DNA of 37,803 nt. Source: Hymenoscyphus infarciens (taxonomy: Eukaryota > Ascomycota > Leotiomycetes > Helotiales > Helotiaceae). The notes beneath the pieces were generated by a model. The model was not told the origin of the DNA and ran no database searches. It was given only the letters and a program-made list of their open reading frames with translations. Shown one piece after another: positions 1 to 12,165 of this stretch (position 1 is its first letter; each line of letters starts with the position of its first letter). The stretch spans positions 1 through 37,803 of the forward strand of contig LLCB01000433.1 in assembly GCA_001414345.1 (NCBI GenBank). The letters run 5' to 3'. The position numbers and the translations under genes were made by a program.

Positions 1-1139
1 TTAGTATTATAACTACTCTTTAATACTTTATTAGTTTATTAGTTTAAATAGCTTTTAATATATAAAAGATTTATTTATATAAGTAAATTATACTTAGAGT
101 TCTAATATAGAGTTAGAGTTTACTTTAATTCTTTTTACTTTTAATATTAAATTATTATTATTTATATTATTAATTTTAAATATATAATTATTAGTATTAA
201 TTATTTTATATAACTTTACTTTTTCTATATAACTAATACTATAGACATTAGTAGTAGTACTATATTAGTAATATAGATTTCTTTTTAGAAGTTACGTTTT
301 CTCTTAGTTATAACCTATAGTAGTATATATTATACTAGCTATTATAGCTAAGGTTTCTCTATTTAAGAGTTTATTATAGCGCTATAACAGCTTCTTAAAA
401 GAGGTTAAGCAGAGGTAATTTAGTATACTAGAGGTGATAATTCCTAAAGTCTCTTCTATCTTTTAATAAATTCCTTAGCGAATTCAGAGGCTTACTAGGT
501 ATATCGCTAGTAAAAAACAACTCTGGCTTTAATAATCACCTTTATATAACGTATCCGACTGAACAGTTATAGCGAGATTAACACCACCTATCTATAGGCT
601 CTATAAATGCTCTAGAAACTTTATAAAACCCTAGCTTTTAGCTTGAATTCTCTTGTTCGTAGCGTCTAATAGCTTTGTCTATAAGTTTAAGAACATTTTT
701 TAATTAGATCTTAACTCTTATATTTAATTTCGCTACTTAGTCGAGTATTCTAAGCGTTATAGGCTCGTACGTAAGTACTATCTAGCTCTAAAAAACACTA
801 AGATAGACAAATCTAACACTTTTTATTAAATTCTTATTAAATAACTATACTTTATTCTCTTATAAATATGTCTACTAAATATATTAATACGAAAGGTCGA
901 TAACCTCTCTACTAAAAGACGAATTAGAAGCAAGTCTCGCTTACTTAGAGGACTATAATAGTAGCCTCTTCTTAGATTAAATAGAGTAACTTTATAAGAA
1001 CGCTATTCTACCTAATATACCTATAACTATATTAGGTGCGAGACGAATTCGAATACGCGCGTAAGATAATACCGAGAAGATAATTGGAAAAGCTTTATTT
1101 TTTATATATAACTAGTGTCTAAAATGTCTATATTAGTAT

Positions 1140-1690
1140 AGAGGTGATTTCCTAGCAAAGCATGCCTCACCTCGCTATAACGCCTAGAATACCCGACCGA
1201 TATATTATAAACAAAAAAGAGTGGTTTAGCACGCACTTTCTGCCAAACCCAGTACTATCCCCCTCTCTAATTACATTGTATGCGCACAGACATCTGCCAC
1301 ACTAAAACGACCGTGCGCATACAATGTAATTAGGGGGGGGGGATAGTACAACGCGCAACATTAAGCTCGACGCTTAAGAGTGTAATTCCAGAAATCATTA
1401 CGATGAGCAAAAGAAATTGGTGAGTCTTCTAAGCGAGAATTATCATCCCCGATTCCGGACCTCTTCACGCCAACTTGTATAATACAGAATCTCCCACCGG
1501 TTGGCTATGACATCGACGCTACGACGGCTATCCATTTCTCGTGAAAAGTCAAGCCGATTTCCGGCCGGACTCAGCCGCATCCTCTTTTCTGAAGAATGGT
1601 GATAGTCATCAGTGGGTGTTACTAAAACAGGGTTCATTGAAGTAGAGTGGCTCCACTGGCGATTGTTTCAAGTAGAGGTGTATAAACAAG
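1140..1690. other. Non-RIP island of normal base composition
   Basis: CpA, TpG and CpG return here abruptly, in contrast to the DNA on both sides. The stretch holds the 98-nt hairpin and a 64-codon minus-strand open frame (1443-1637, beginning at an ATG). That frame has no family resemblance I recognise, so I do not call it a gene. Single-copy DNA escapes RIP, so this is probably unique sequence trapped between repeats, or a late insertion. Confidence 0.5.
1252..1349. repeat. Perfect-looking long hairpin (inverted repeat), MITE-like
   Basis: Left arm 1252-1287 (starts GTACTATCCCC, ends TGCGCAC) pairs with right arm 1313-1349 (starts GTGCGCAT, ends GGATAGTAC) around a loop of about 25 nt. The only differences are in the pyrimidine/G-run part, where the right arm has a run of about ten G and the left has an interrupted C/T tract. 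Both arms contain the 14-mer CTAATTACATTGTA or its complement. A terminal-inverted-repeat relic of a DNA transposon or MITE is the likeliest reading. No target-site duplication is obvious beyond the single flanking A residues. Confidence 0.6.
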
Positions 1691-2623
1691 GGTCTAGTAA
1701 GACTAGACCTTAATAAATAGAATCGATTATTTAGGCTACGACTTAGTATAACTTATATATAAGAACTACTCTATAACTTACTATAACTTTATAAATCACT
1801 ATAGTCGCTAAGATAACACTACGGTTAATAAGCTATATATACTAAGTTAGACTTATATTTATTATAAAGTCTATATATAACTTAATTTAATTCTAACTCT
1901 AGTAAATAACAACGCTTTATAATTTTTTAAATAGAGAATATATTATAATATATTATCTTTATAAATATAAACTTTTACTATTCTATATATAACTTTTGTT
2001 ATTCTATATCTAAATATTATAGCTAAACTCACTCGTCTCTACTAAGATTATAGTAAACGTATATTTTCTAACTATAGTCTCTTAGGTAAATAGATCGTCG
2101 TCGTCACTTAATCTTATTATTAGTACTAAAAGTTATAAAAATTAAAGCTATTTATAGAGACTAAATTCTTAAATTATTAAAACCTTTTATTATTCTATAT
2201 TAAGTCTTTATTATACTATATCTAATCTATATAGAAGCTCTATAAACTCTATAGTAAGTATTTATTATAATACTTACTTTTTACTAAGAGTATACTTCTA
2301 TATCTAGCTACTTATATTTAAAGCTATTTCTAGATACTACTAAAGTTATAGTATACTATTATATAATAGAGTCTTAATTATAAGAGAAAGATAGATAGTC
2401 TTTCTATTATTAGTCTTAGTATTTCTAGTTTCTTAATATCTACTTCTCTAGGAATTTAACTCTTTCTAGTTTATAATTATTATAATTAATATATAGAAAT
2501 AGTCTTAAGTTAAAGTAATTAAAGCTTTATATATAAAAGTTAATACTATCTTTAGAATTTTTTAATAAGAATCTTATATCTATAAAATTAATAATAGATA
2601 GTAGATATAGTAAGATAAAAGCC

Positions 2624-3007
2624 TACTATTCTAAATTACTAGTATTCGTAAAACTGCTAATATCTATATACTAATAGTATAAATTACTAATACTTATATA
2701 ACTAAAGATACTAAAGATATTAATATCTAATATTTATATATAGAAGAGATTAAGGTTTAGATATTATATATTTAGCTTTTTAGCTCTTATTATTTAGTAT
2801 TAGCTATATTAGATAGAACTTAGTTATTATTATTATTAGACCTTAGTAGTTTCTAACCTTTTATATATAGATATTTATACTTAGTATAAAAGAGAGATAG
2901 TTTTTCCTTTTCTTCTATACTAGAGCCTAGTATTTATATATATTATTCTATCTTAAACGTACTCTTATATACCTCTTTAGTAGTAGTATATATTTTATAC
3001 TATTATA
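2624..3007 (+). repeat. 5' LTR of the Ty3/gypsy element (RIP-mutated)
   Basis: This stretch is repeated in the same orientation at 9,821-10,225. The two copies share long identical blocks, for example TTTAGCTTTTTAGCTCTTAT and ATTCTATCTTAAACGTACTC, and the shared part ends near TACTATTATA. The copies differ by many substitutions and by a roughly 20-nt length difference near their left ends. Boundaries are accurate to about 5-10 bases. The expected TG...CA ends are not readable after mutation. Confidence 0.75.
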
Positions 3008-6000
3008 TAAAAAGGAAAAACTCTTCTTTACTAGAGATAGCTTAGATTTAGACTATAATAATATTATTCTTAAATAGCTAGGAAATTAGAGACCTCTTAG
3101 ATAGCTAGTAATACTAAGGTTTAGTATTTATATAACCTGCTAGTAAAAATCGTATTATTAATATATTAAGAGATTAGAATATACTAAGTATTTTTAAGAA
3201 TTCTAATAACTCTCTCTATATAAGATCTACTATATACGATTTAGATAGTTAATATACTATAGTTATTAGAAGACTTCTAAATTACTCTCTTTACTCTCTT
3301 TTAATTAATATTTTAATATATTAGAACTAAGAGCGACTCTAAGTCTCTTCTAAGCTCTACTTCTTAGTATAAAGCCTCTTATTAAGGAAAACAGTTATAT
3401 ACTTACTAAAAGGTCTTCTATTTATACTTATATACTTAAGAATAATAAAAAGTTATCAAAAAATAAGAAATATAAGAGTATAGCTCTCTAAGACTAGTAA
3501 GTCTATTAAGACTTTTTAAATATAGATAAGATATAAAGTATAATATAAGCTATAAAGGCTAAAGACTAAGAAAAAGAAGATATGATTATATAATAGGATA
3601 ACTAAACTATATAATTAGCGAATTTAGTAGAATAAATTAGTAGATATCTACTAAGTAATAATTAAAGCTTAAGTCTCTACTAACTAATTCCTACTTCTCT
3701 TTTATAAACTCCTATTATACTAGACTATTATTAGATATATAATCCTACTTTTAATATTTTCCTTTTATAATAATTATAATAATTTACTTTCTAAGTCTAA
3801 CTAGAAAGTATCTTAGAAACCTAATAACTTATTAAAAGTAAGATTATAGAGAAAATTAAACCTTTAGATAATTATACTTTACTTATATATAAGTAATAGA
3901 AGATATTAGTATATAATAGACTTTATATAAATACTAACTATTACTATATACTTATAACTTATAAGGCTCTTATTTAGAGAATAACTATAAAACTTATCTA
4001 AAACTACTTAATACTTACTTTTTTACTAGTTATAAAAAAGAGAATATTTAGAACGCTTTTTAATCTCTTTAAATAAGATAAAAAGGTTATATAAAGAAAA
4101 CTTTTTTAGAATTTAAAAGTTACTTCTTAAGTATAGCTATACTTAGAGAGGTATTAAACTTAGAAAGATTCTACTTCTTATAAGAGAAGATTACGTCTTA
4201 GCTTAGAAGCTTTACTATTATAAAGAAGAGAGACTAGAATAATAACTTTATAAAGATAGTAATAAACCTTTTAGCTATAGATAAAGAACGACGCTAAAAT
4301 ACTAAGTTATATATAACTAGTATTAAAAAACTAGTAGTAATAAGCTCTTTATATAAAAAGATAAATACTAACTAATCCTTATTTAGCTTAGCTCTAAAAC
4401 TCTTACTACTTATATATAAACTCTATTTTACTTCTTAGAAGACTTTATAAACTTCTAGACTCTCTTCTACTAGTAAAAGATTAAAGACTATATTTATAGA
4501 CTAACTTCTTACTAGTATAAAGTATTATAATTATAATAAGCTTAGATATATTAAACCTAATTACTCTAATCTACTTAGTATTAATAAGATAGATAATTAA
4601 TCTAAGAAAGAATAACTATTTAAAGAGTACTCTAACTCTAATCTAAGTTAAGAGGAAAATAATTTCTTATAAATACTACTCTTAGTATATAAAGATATAG
4701 TATTAAATTATAAGCTTTAGTAGGTATAGAAGTAAATAAGTACTTATTTTTAAACTAACTCTTAGCTTTATAATTATCTAAAGTAATAGGTTTATAGATT
4801 TAGAAACTATTATATTTAGTATTTTTTTATAGATATAATAATAGTATTAAAAGTTAGATAATATAGTTTATATAGCTATATTTAAATATAGATAGATATT
4901 ATATATTAAAAAAATCTATTCTTTTATTATTCTAAACCTTAGATAATAAGACCTTATTATTAGTAATAAGTAGTTAAATGTTCTTTTTAGCTTATTAAAA
5001 AGTTAGATTACTTAGATAACTAATTACTTCTTAACTCTTTATTATAGTAAGAAGATCTTACTTTCTCTTTCTAGCTAGAACTAGAAACTATTTTAAATTA
5101 CTAGTTAGATATAAATTAAAGAGAATATATAATCTATTAATAAAAAAGATAATAAGAAAGTAGACTCTTAGCTAAGTTATTACTCTTATCTAATATAACC
5201 TCTTTTAAAGATTTAGTCTTTAATACTAGTTTAAAGCCTTTTTAAACTACTAGTATAGCTTTAAAAGACTAGACTCTATACTTATTTATTAGTAAAATAA
5301 GTATAAATACTATATATTTTAATATAAAATAACCTAATTTAGAATTCTATAACTAGTATTTATAAGCTAGATTAGATTATTAATAAAAGAGTAGCCTCTT
5401 TTAAGAATAATAATAAGACTAGAGCTTTAATATAAGCTTAACTTTTAAAGTATTACTCTTTATATAAACACGTATTCTTAAAAGTAGCTTTTAATAAGCT
5501 ACTATCTTATTATAAATATAACTATAAGATTACTTTAAATAAACTAATTTCTAACTTCTTTTCTCTTTTATATTAATAGTTAACTATAGAGCTAAAAGCT
5601 ATTAAAGAGTATTTTATAAAGAATCTAGATAAGAGGTTTATTATTAATAGTAATAGCCTTTTCGTCTCTCTAGTACTTTTTATTAAGAAAGCTAATAGTA
5701 ATAAGCTATAGTTCTATATTAACTATAGAAAGCTAAATACTTCAACTTAAAATAATCTCTACTTAATTCTTTAAATTAATAAACTTCTTTTAAGAATAAG
5801 AATAGCTAAAATCTTTACTAAGTTAGATATATAATAAGCTTTTTATTATATTTAAATAGATTTTAACTTAGAAGAGATAACTATATTTAAAACTAGGTAT
5901 AGTATATATAAATATAAGGTTCTCTCTTTTAAACTCTATAATAGCTCTACTATCTATTAATATTATATAAATAATATCTTAATTAACTATTTAAATAACT

Positions 6001-9000
6001 TCTATATTATTTATTTAGATAATATATTAATTTACTTAGATAATATCTAAGAATATAAGGAATAAGTTAGAAAGGTTCTAAGTTAGCTTTAAGAAGTAGA
6101 ACTATAAGTAGAGATTAAGAAAAGCGAATTTAGTATTACTAGAGTTAAATACTTAAGATTTATTTTAATTATAAAAGGACTTAAAGTTAACTCTAAAAAG
6201 ATAGAATCTCTATAAAACTAGGTTTAACCTACTACTATAATAAGTATAAAGTCTTATCTAAGCTTTACTAGATTCTATAAATAATTTTATTAAATATTAT
6301 ATTTAAAATTACTAAATCTTTAACTATAATAATATAAACTTTAGAGCTATTTCTATAGATAATTAAATATAAAGAAGCTTTTAAAGTACTAAGAACTAGG
6401 TTACTTAGAATTTAAACCTTATACTACTTTAATCTTAATTCTAATATAAAGCTAGAAATAGACTTCTTAGAAAAAGTAATAGTAGATATATTCTTATAAT
6501 AATATAATAGCCTTTAGTATCTAATTAGTTTCTACTTCTATATACTAGTTAACTATAAATTAAATTAGAAGATCTATAATAAAAAGGTATCTACTATTAT
6601 AAAAGTGTTTAAGAAAGAGTACTTTAAATTTATATTATATTAAAAGTATATTAATATATATTTAGATTATAGATTATTAAAGTATTTTATAATAACTAAG
6701 TTACTTATAGTTAAGTAAGTATAATATATAAAGTTCTTATTAGACTTTAACTTCTAGATCTAATTTATATCTAAGAAGAATAATTAAAAAGTAGATATAT
6801 TAACTTAATATAAATAAGATCTTAAAACCTATAATTAAGCTAAATTAGATAGCTACTTATATATTCTTTTAAGACTTATTAGATTAAACTTTAGAGTTAA
6901 TATTAAACTTACTTAGACCTTTTTAAAAGAATAATTTATATTTCTTAATATAATTTAATTAGATATTATTCTAAAGATAAGTTTAGATATAATTTAGAAG
7001 TTAAAAGAAGATAATCTATACTTATTCTAGAAAGAATATTATAAACTTTTAAATAGATACTCTCTTTTATTAGATAATTTACTTCTTTTTAAGAAATAAC
7101 TTTATATTTAAAAGAATATTAAACTCTATATAAAACTAATTTAAGAAGCTTATAACTAAGTATCTAGTACTTACTTAAGTATAATACTACTACTAGGCTA
7201 GATTAGGTTTAGACTATAGAAGGTACGTAGCGAGTTATTAAGCTTATAGATACTCTTATTCTTAATAAACTAAATAAAAAGGATTTCTTTATCTTCTACT
7301 AGTACTTAACTACTTTATATAATATTTATATATAGATTTTAAATTATTCTTAAAAGATAAATATAGATTTAATACTATAATAGTATTTATTAACTAACTT
7401 AGAAAAGATTTAGTATTAATACTCTACTACTTAACTATAGATATATTAAAGGATTAGCTAAGCTCTTTATTTAATAGATTTACTATTTTAGTTATTACTC
7501 TAAATTAATTACGTCTAAGAACCTTAATTTATATTAGTATTAAGTTTAAGCTTAGTACTATCTACTATAAATAGATAAATAGATAGATAAAGATTATAAA
7601 CTAATATATTAATTAGAGACTAAGGCCTTTTATAATCTACTATTAAGATAACTAATATAAATTAATCTCTTTAATAAATAGAGTATAAATAATACTTCTA
7701 TACTTATCTATTAATATAATCTCTTATTAGCTTAAGTTTAGACTTAATCTAAGAACTTTATAAGACTAGAATATATTAAAGACTTTTATTTATTAAGAAA
7801 GACTTAACTATAATAAGATAGTAAAAGTAGCTTAATATATATACTCTACTTAGAGAATAGCTACGAATAATATAGATAAGGTCTAGTAAAAGATAGAGAA
7901 TAGTATAAATTAGTACTAAAGAGCTATTAACTAGTAATAAAGTCTACTTATCTATTAAGAATCTTAAGATAAATTATCTTAGCTAAAAGTTAGTTTAATA
8001 TTAGATTATATAAAACACTTTTATAAACTAAAACTTCTAAAAGAATTATTAATTTATAATATTTTTACTTTTAATATACTATTAAAAGATCTAAATATCT
8101 CTCTACTAGAATAAGAGGCTCTAAAGCCTCTACTAGATATTATTTAAGATATATAAGAATAGAAGATATAAGAAATACTTAATAATAGACTTTTTAAAAA
8201 ATAGCTATAATATTAGATAAAATAGGTTAAATATAATTTAGATTCTACTTAGTATTCTATAAAAAAATTTTAAGATTTATTATATTATTTAAAAGACTTT
8301 TATATTAAATACTTAGAAGAGCTAGAACTACTCTAACTCCTCTCTAAATAGATTAATACTTAGAAATTAGATAAGAATTAAGTAAAGAGTTAATTTTTAT
8401 AACTCTATTAATACCTTCTAATTCTAGTTACTCTTAATAAAGAACTTAAAATAAAAACCTAAGATAAAATACTAACTAGTAGAAATATTTAAAGTTAGTA
8501 ATATAAAGAACTAAGACTAAGTTACTACTAAAACAGAGTCTACTAACTCTCTTTAGACTATAGCTTCTCTACTCTCTTCTTTCTCTAACTTATTCTCCTT
8601 CTTCTCTTCTCTCTTTTAAAGCTTAAATCGACTCTTCTTCTACCTTCTTCTTATAAGAACGCTTCTTACCTTAGTAACCTCTTATAATAAGCTTAGTAGA
8701 GGACGTTTATAAACTCTTTAAGTAGATCTTAAAAAGAACCTAAACCTAGGTTTAGATAAAGGTCTTATTCTTTATAGTACTATATAAGGACTATTAAAAT
8801 ATTAGTAACTAATACCTTTCTAATTAGTAAGAAGTACTTATAATAACTTTAGTATAAAGCGTCTAAGTCTTTTCTAGAAGAGTAAACTTTATCTCTAAAC
8901 TATTCTTTAGTACCTTTATACTAGTAATAACTACTACTTTATCTAAGGCTATAATAGCTTTCTTAATCTCTACCTTCTTCTTCTTAAGCTATAATATAGT

Positions 9001-9820
9001 AAACTCCTTTCTTATAAACTAAGTTAACTATTTAGATTTAGAATAGATTTAGAATATATTTAGAGGTAAACTTATTAGAATATATATAGTATTCTACTCT
9101 ATATAATACTTATACTTCTTTAACTTAGCCTTCTTAAAAGTATATTAGTAATTCTTATTCTAAGATTTTACTTAAAAGTATTAAACGTAGTAGACTTAGT
9201 AAATAACTAGAAGTGTACTAGTAGAATATAGAAGAGGTATTTTACTATATTAGATTAGCTTTAAATTAGGTCTAATTAAAAAGAGAAAGACTTACTTTTA
9301 TATATATATAATATATATATATATATATTCTAGAGACTAGTTAGTATATAAGAATATATCTAATTAGAAGGTTACTATTTATATTATTTAGATAAAAAGA
9401 AAAGAAGAAGAGAAGTTAAAAGTAAGAAGAAGTTATCTATTAATATACTACTAATAATAATAGCTAGTACTTTATAATTATTATTTATTACTTAATAATT
9501 ACTATTATAATATATAATAATAGTAAGAATATAATAACTTTATAGTAGTATACTACTTTCTATCTAATAACTAATAATTAGTCTCTCTTTTATTTATATC
9601 TATTATTATATAGTATATAATAGTAAATAAAGAGTAATTATCTATTAGATAATAATACTACTAGCTACTAATCTTACTCTAACTACTAGATACTATAATA
9701 GTAAATAAGTTATATTCTTTATAATAAATAGATTAATAATACTCTAAGTAACTTAATACTATACTAATTAATAACTAAAGACTTAAGATAAGTCTTTTTT
9801 AAGAAGAGAGAATATAATAG
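3008..9820 (+). pseudogene. Internal region of a dead chromovirus-type Ty3/gypsy retrotransposon
   Basis: Reading the + strand through stop codons shows gypsy-type pol in the usual order. Reverse transcriptase lies at about 5,640-6,200: a frame with FTKLD, then KYKVL, then the catalytic loop region reading YLDNILIY near 6,015, where the family has YLDDILIY. Integrase remnants lie at about 7,150-7,950; the C-terminal part near 7,555-7,640 reads LSTIYYK followed by INR with stops in place of Gln/Arg codons. A chromodomain-like end lies at about 8,090-8,330. The gag and protease part (3,050-4,700) is too damaged to delimit. Most stops are TAA/TAG at expected Gln codons, as RIP predicts. A purine tract (AAGAAGAGAGAA) about 10 nt before the 3' LTR fits a polypurine tract. 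The element cannot encode functional proteins. Confidence 0.8.
9298..9328. repeat. AT dinucleotide microsatellite
   Basis: Nearly pure TA repeat with a one-base interruption, inside the mutated retroelement between its chromodomain remnant and its 3' LTR. Confidence 0.7.
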
Positions 9821-10225
9821 TACGCTATTTTAAATTATTAGTATTTATAAAACTATTAATACCTCTAAGTATTACTAATATCTCTAGACTAAGATTTTAA
9901 ATAACTAATACTTATATAATCGAAGTATTAAAAGTATTAATATCTAATATTTATATATAGAAGAGATTAAGATTTAGATATTATATATTTAGCTTTTTAG
10001 CTCTTATTATTTAGTATTAGTTATATTAGATAAGACTTAGTTATTATTATTATTAGAACTTAGTAGCTTTTAACCTCTTATATATAGACGTTTATATTTA
10101 GTATAGAAGAGAGATAGTTTTTCTATTTCTTCTATATTAGAGCCTAGTATTTATATATATTATTCTATCTTAAACGTACTCTTATATACCTCTTTAGTAG
10201 TAGTATATATTTCGTACTATTATAA
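9821..10225 (+). repeat. 3' LTR of the Ty3/gypsy element (RIP-mutated)
   Basis: Direct repeat of 2,624-3,007 in the same orientation, preceded by a purine-rich tract. It retains blocks identical to the 5' copy and diverges mainly at C/T and G/A positions. The left third carries extra sequence relative to the 5' LTR. No matching 5-bp target duplication could be read outside the two LTRs. Confidence 0.75.
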
Positions 10226-10954
10226 TATCTAGTATATTACTATATATAATATAGCTTCTTTATAATAGGTTAAGAGGTCTTAAAAACTCTAATAGTTATA
10301 AAAAGAAGTATTACTACGTCGCTTTTTAACTTAAACTTAGTTTTATAAACTGTTCTAGGAATAGAATAGAACTACTAGAGATTCGTAGAATATAATAAAT
10401 ATAGATATTAAGTCTTTATATCTCTTAGCTAGATATCTAGTAAGAAAAAGTTATTAAAATATAATAGCTTATTTAAGTACTAATAATATCTCTAAGTATA
10501 GATTTATTTAAAAAGAAAGTATAATAGAAGAAAGATAATCTTATTAGCTCTTTAATAAATAGTACTAAAGAAAAATAATAGAAGTTAAAAGACTTTCTTT
10601 AAGTTAACTAGTCTATAGTTTTCTAATATAAGCTCTAGAACTTATAATAATATTATAACTTGAAAAAAGATTAATACTAGAAACACTTCTATAGACTAAG
10701 GCCTAGCGTATAGTAGTTTTCTTATATATTTCCTAAGAATTTGTTTAATATTCTAAAATTAATAGTAGATTAAGACAAATAAAGTTACTTAACTAGATTA
10801 GAAATAGCAGTTTTTGAAAACAAATAATAAAATAAGTCCCGTTTCTAATACGTGGCTAGTCTCTCTATAGACAGAAAAAGCGGCAGTAAATATTAGAGTC
10901 ATCGTTCCTACTTATCTTACTTATTAATCTAACTTTCTAAAACAATTTAGCTTA

Positions 10955-11061
10955 GTTGTTCCAAACTTCTAGGTTAATATTTTCAATTGCTCCAAGTATA
11001 CAGAGTAATTACTTTGTATTATCCTAGATAGCTGGAACAAAGAGCTATGTAGGAAGTTACG
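10955..11061. repeat. Short dispersed repeat, copy A
   Basis: This segment of about 107 bp aligns by eye along its whole length with 12,166-12,272. Shared landmarks are a GTTC-like start, GTATTATCCTAGA in the middle and a GAGCTA..GTAGG..GTTACGA-like end. The copies lie as direct repeats on the two sides of the Pmp3-like gene. Some C/T differences are compatible with mild RIP. No coding potential is seen. Confidence 0.5.
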
Positions 11062-11283
11062 AACACTACCGCTTCTTCTGTCCACCGCGTGCTAGTGTAA
11101 CCATCCCCAAACAATGAGTAGAACGCAAAGTCCCAAATGTCTCCGCTATCTGATGCCGCAATATTACCCCAGTGACCCTTCCCTTACGCCGATAATTCCC
11201 ACAAACGTTACAAACGCGTACCCTCCAAGTTCGTTGAAATCCCAATCCTCAGTCTTTGGGCCCCATCACGACAGACGTGCAGT

Positions 11284-11838
11284 CTAGTGGTTTGTTTGGA
11301 CCTTATTGTCTCCTTTCACAGCGTCAGCATATGAAGGAGGGACTCCTCCGCTGCTTCCCTCCGCGCCTGGGACACCGGGTGCTCCATTATTATTCCAAGT
11401 TCCGTTTTGATCCTGGTGAACTGGAGGAGCCATAGGGGCGGTCGTGCCATAGCTCTGTGGGCCAGGTAGGACGACATGATTTGGAACTCTTGTGCGTCCT
11501 CCGTTTGGCGATGTTACGACGACATATGTAACACGTCCAGCTTCGTCATCTTGAGGTAGAGAGTCGTATTCGTCATATTCTGGGAATTTCGCGATGATAT
11601 ACCAAGAGTGCAGGAGGCCGGGAACGAAACCGAGCATGCAGAGACAGATGTTGATGAGAGAATCAGCGCTACAGATTCCTGTCTTGACCCAGACTGTGAG
11701 ATGTTAGTATTCGTCGTCTTCATGAGATTTGCGACTCCGTTGAGGGAGGGGCAAGAGGCTGGCGCCTAGAATTCCATTACCTGGAAGTGGAGGAAAGATT
11801 ATGGCAATGAGCCCTAAAAAGATGTCTCCTGAACACAT
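11284..11838 (-). CDS. Pmp3/Sna-family small membrane protein with PPxY motif
   Basis: Two exons, 11781-11838 and 11284-11693, joined across an 87-nt GTAATG...CACAG intron, give 155 residues. The N-terminus MCSGDIFLGLIAIIFPPLP, then VWVKTGICSADSLINICLC and MLGFVPGLLHSWYIIAK, is the UPF0057/Pmp3 signature: two hydrophobic segments (about residues 4-19 and 32-53) that form a small hairpin membrane protein. Classic Pmp3 is about 55 residues. Here a hydrophilic Pro/Gly/Asn-rich tail of about 100 residues follows and ends in GGVPPSYADAV, with PPSY at 138-141. Tails with PPxY are known in yeast Sna3 and Sna4, vacuolar cargo or adaptor proteins that bind the WW domains of the Rsp5 ubiquitin ligase. 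I infer a Sna-type endosomal/vacuolar protein rather than the plasma-membrane Pmp3. The start is fixed by the conserved MCSGDI. The 5' leader carries a CACTCA repeat. Confidence 0.88.
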
Positions 11839-11930
11839 TTTGATGTTGTCGATGTAGCGATGGTATGCTGCTATAAGAAGTGTTGGGCAGTTTTGGAGTT
11901 CAAGTGGGTGGTTTTGTGTGTGACGGGAGT

Positions 11931-11972
11931 GTGAGTGGTGTGAGTGTGAGTGTGAGTGTGAGTGTGAGTGTG
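11931..11972. repeat. GTGAGT hexanucleotide microsatellite in the Pmp3-like 5' leader
   Basis: About five to six copies of GTGAGT/GTGTGA on the + strand lie roughly 95-135 nt upstream of the minus-strand Pmp3-like start codon. In the transcript sense they would be an AC/CT-rich CACTCA repeat in the 5' UTR or core promoter. The open frames across it on both strands are low-complexity and spurious. Confidence 0.7.
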
Positions 11973-12165
11973 CTGATCGTACTTGTACCTGTACCTCCAC
12001 TGCCTCAAGTGATTGAGGCGCGGGCTTCGTCATGTTCTGCTGAGCCCCCATTTTGTGCCAAGCAAACCTACAGCCGATCATACCCTGCAGTAGCCCCACC
12101 CATTTCCCCAGGTTCGCAGTAGACCAGAAAAGATATTACCCCAAAACTTTAGGACAGTTGACCAT

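Larger units (their letters stand above)
1..10850. repeat. RIP-mutated AT-rich heterochromatic block
   Basis: The block is strongly AT-rich and full of stop codons in all frames; no intact gene is visible. CpA and TpG are nearly missing (the first 120 bases contain neither) while TpA is in excess and CpT/ApG survive. This is the signature of repeat-induced point mutation, which converts CpA to TpA on either strand of duplicated DNA in Pezizomycotina. The block contains one clear LTR retrotransposon (2,624-10,225). The flanks at 1-1,140, 1,690-2,620 and 10,226-10,850 are equally mutated, so they are probably remains of other repeats, but I could not identify them. Base composition returns to normal gradually between about 10,800 and 11,250. 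Such blocks normally carry H3K9me3 in related fungi; that part is inference. Confidence 0.9.

Noticed and set aside
1443..1637. 64-residue minus ORF in the non-RIP island as a gene
   Set aside because: Short, no homology recognised, no flanking splice sites; kept only as a remark in the island entry.
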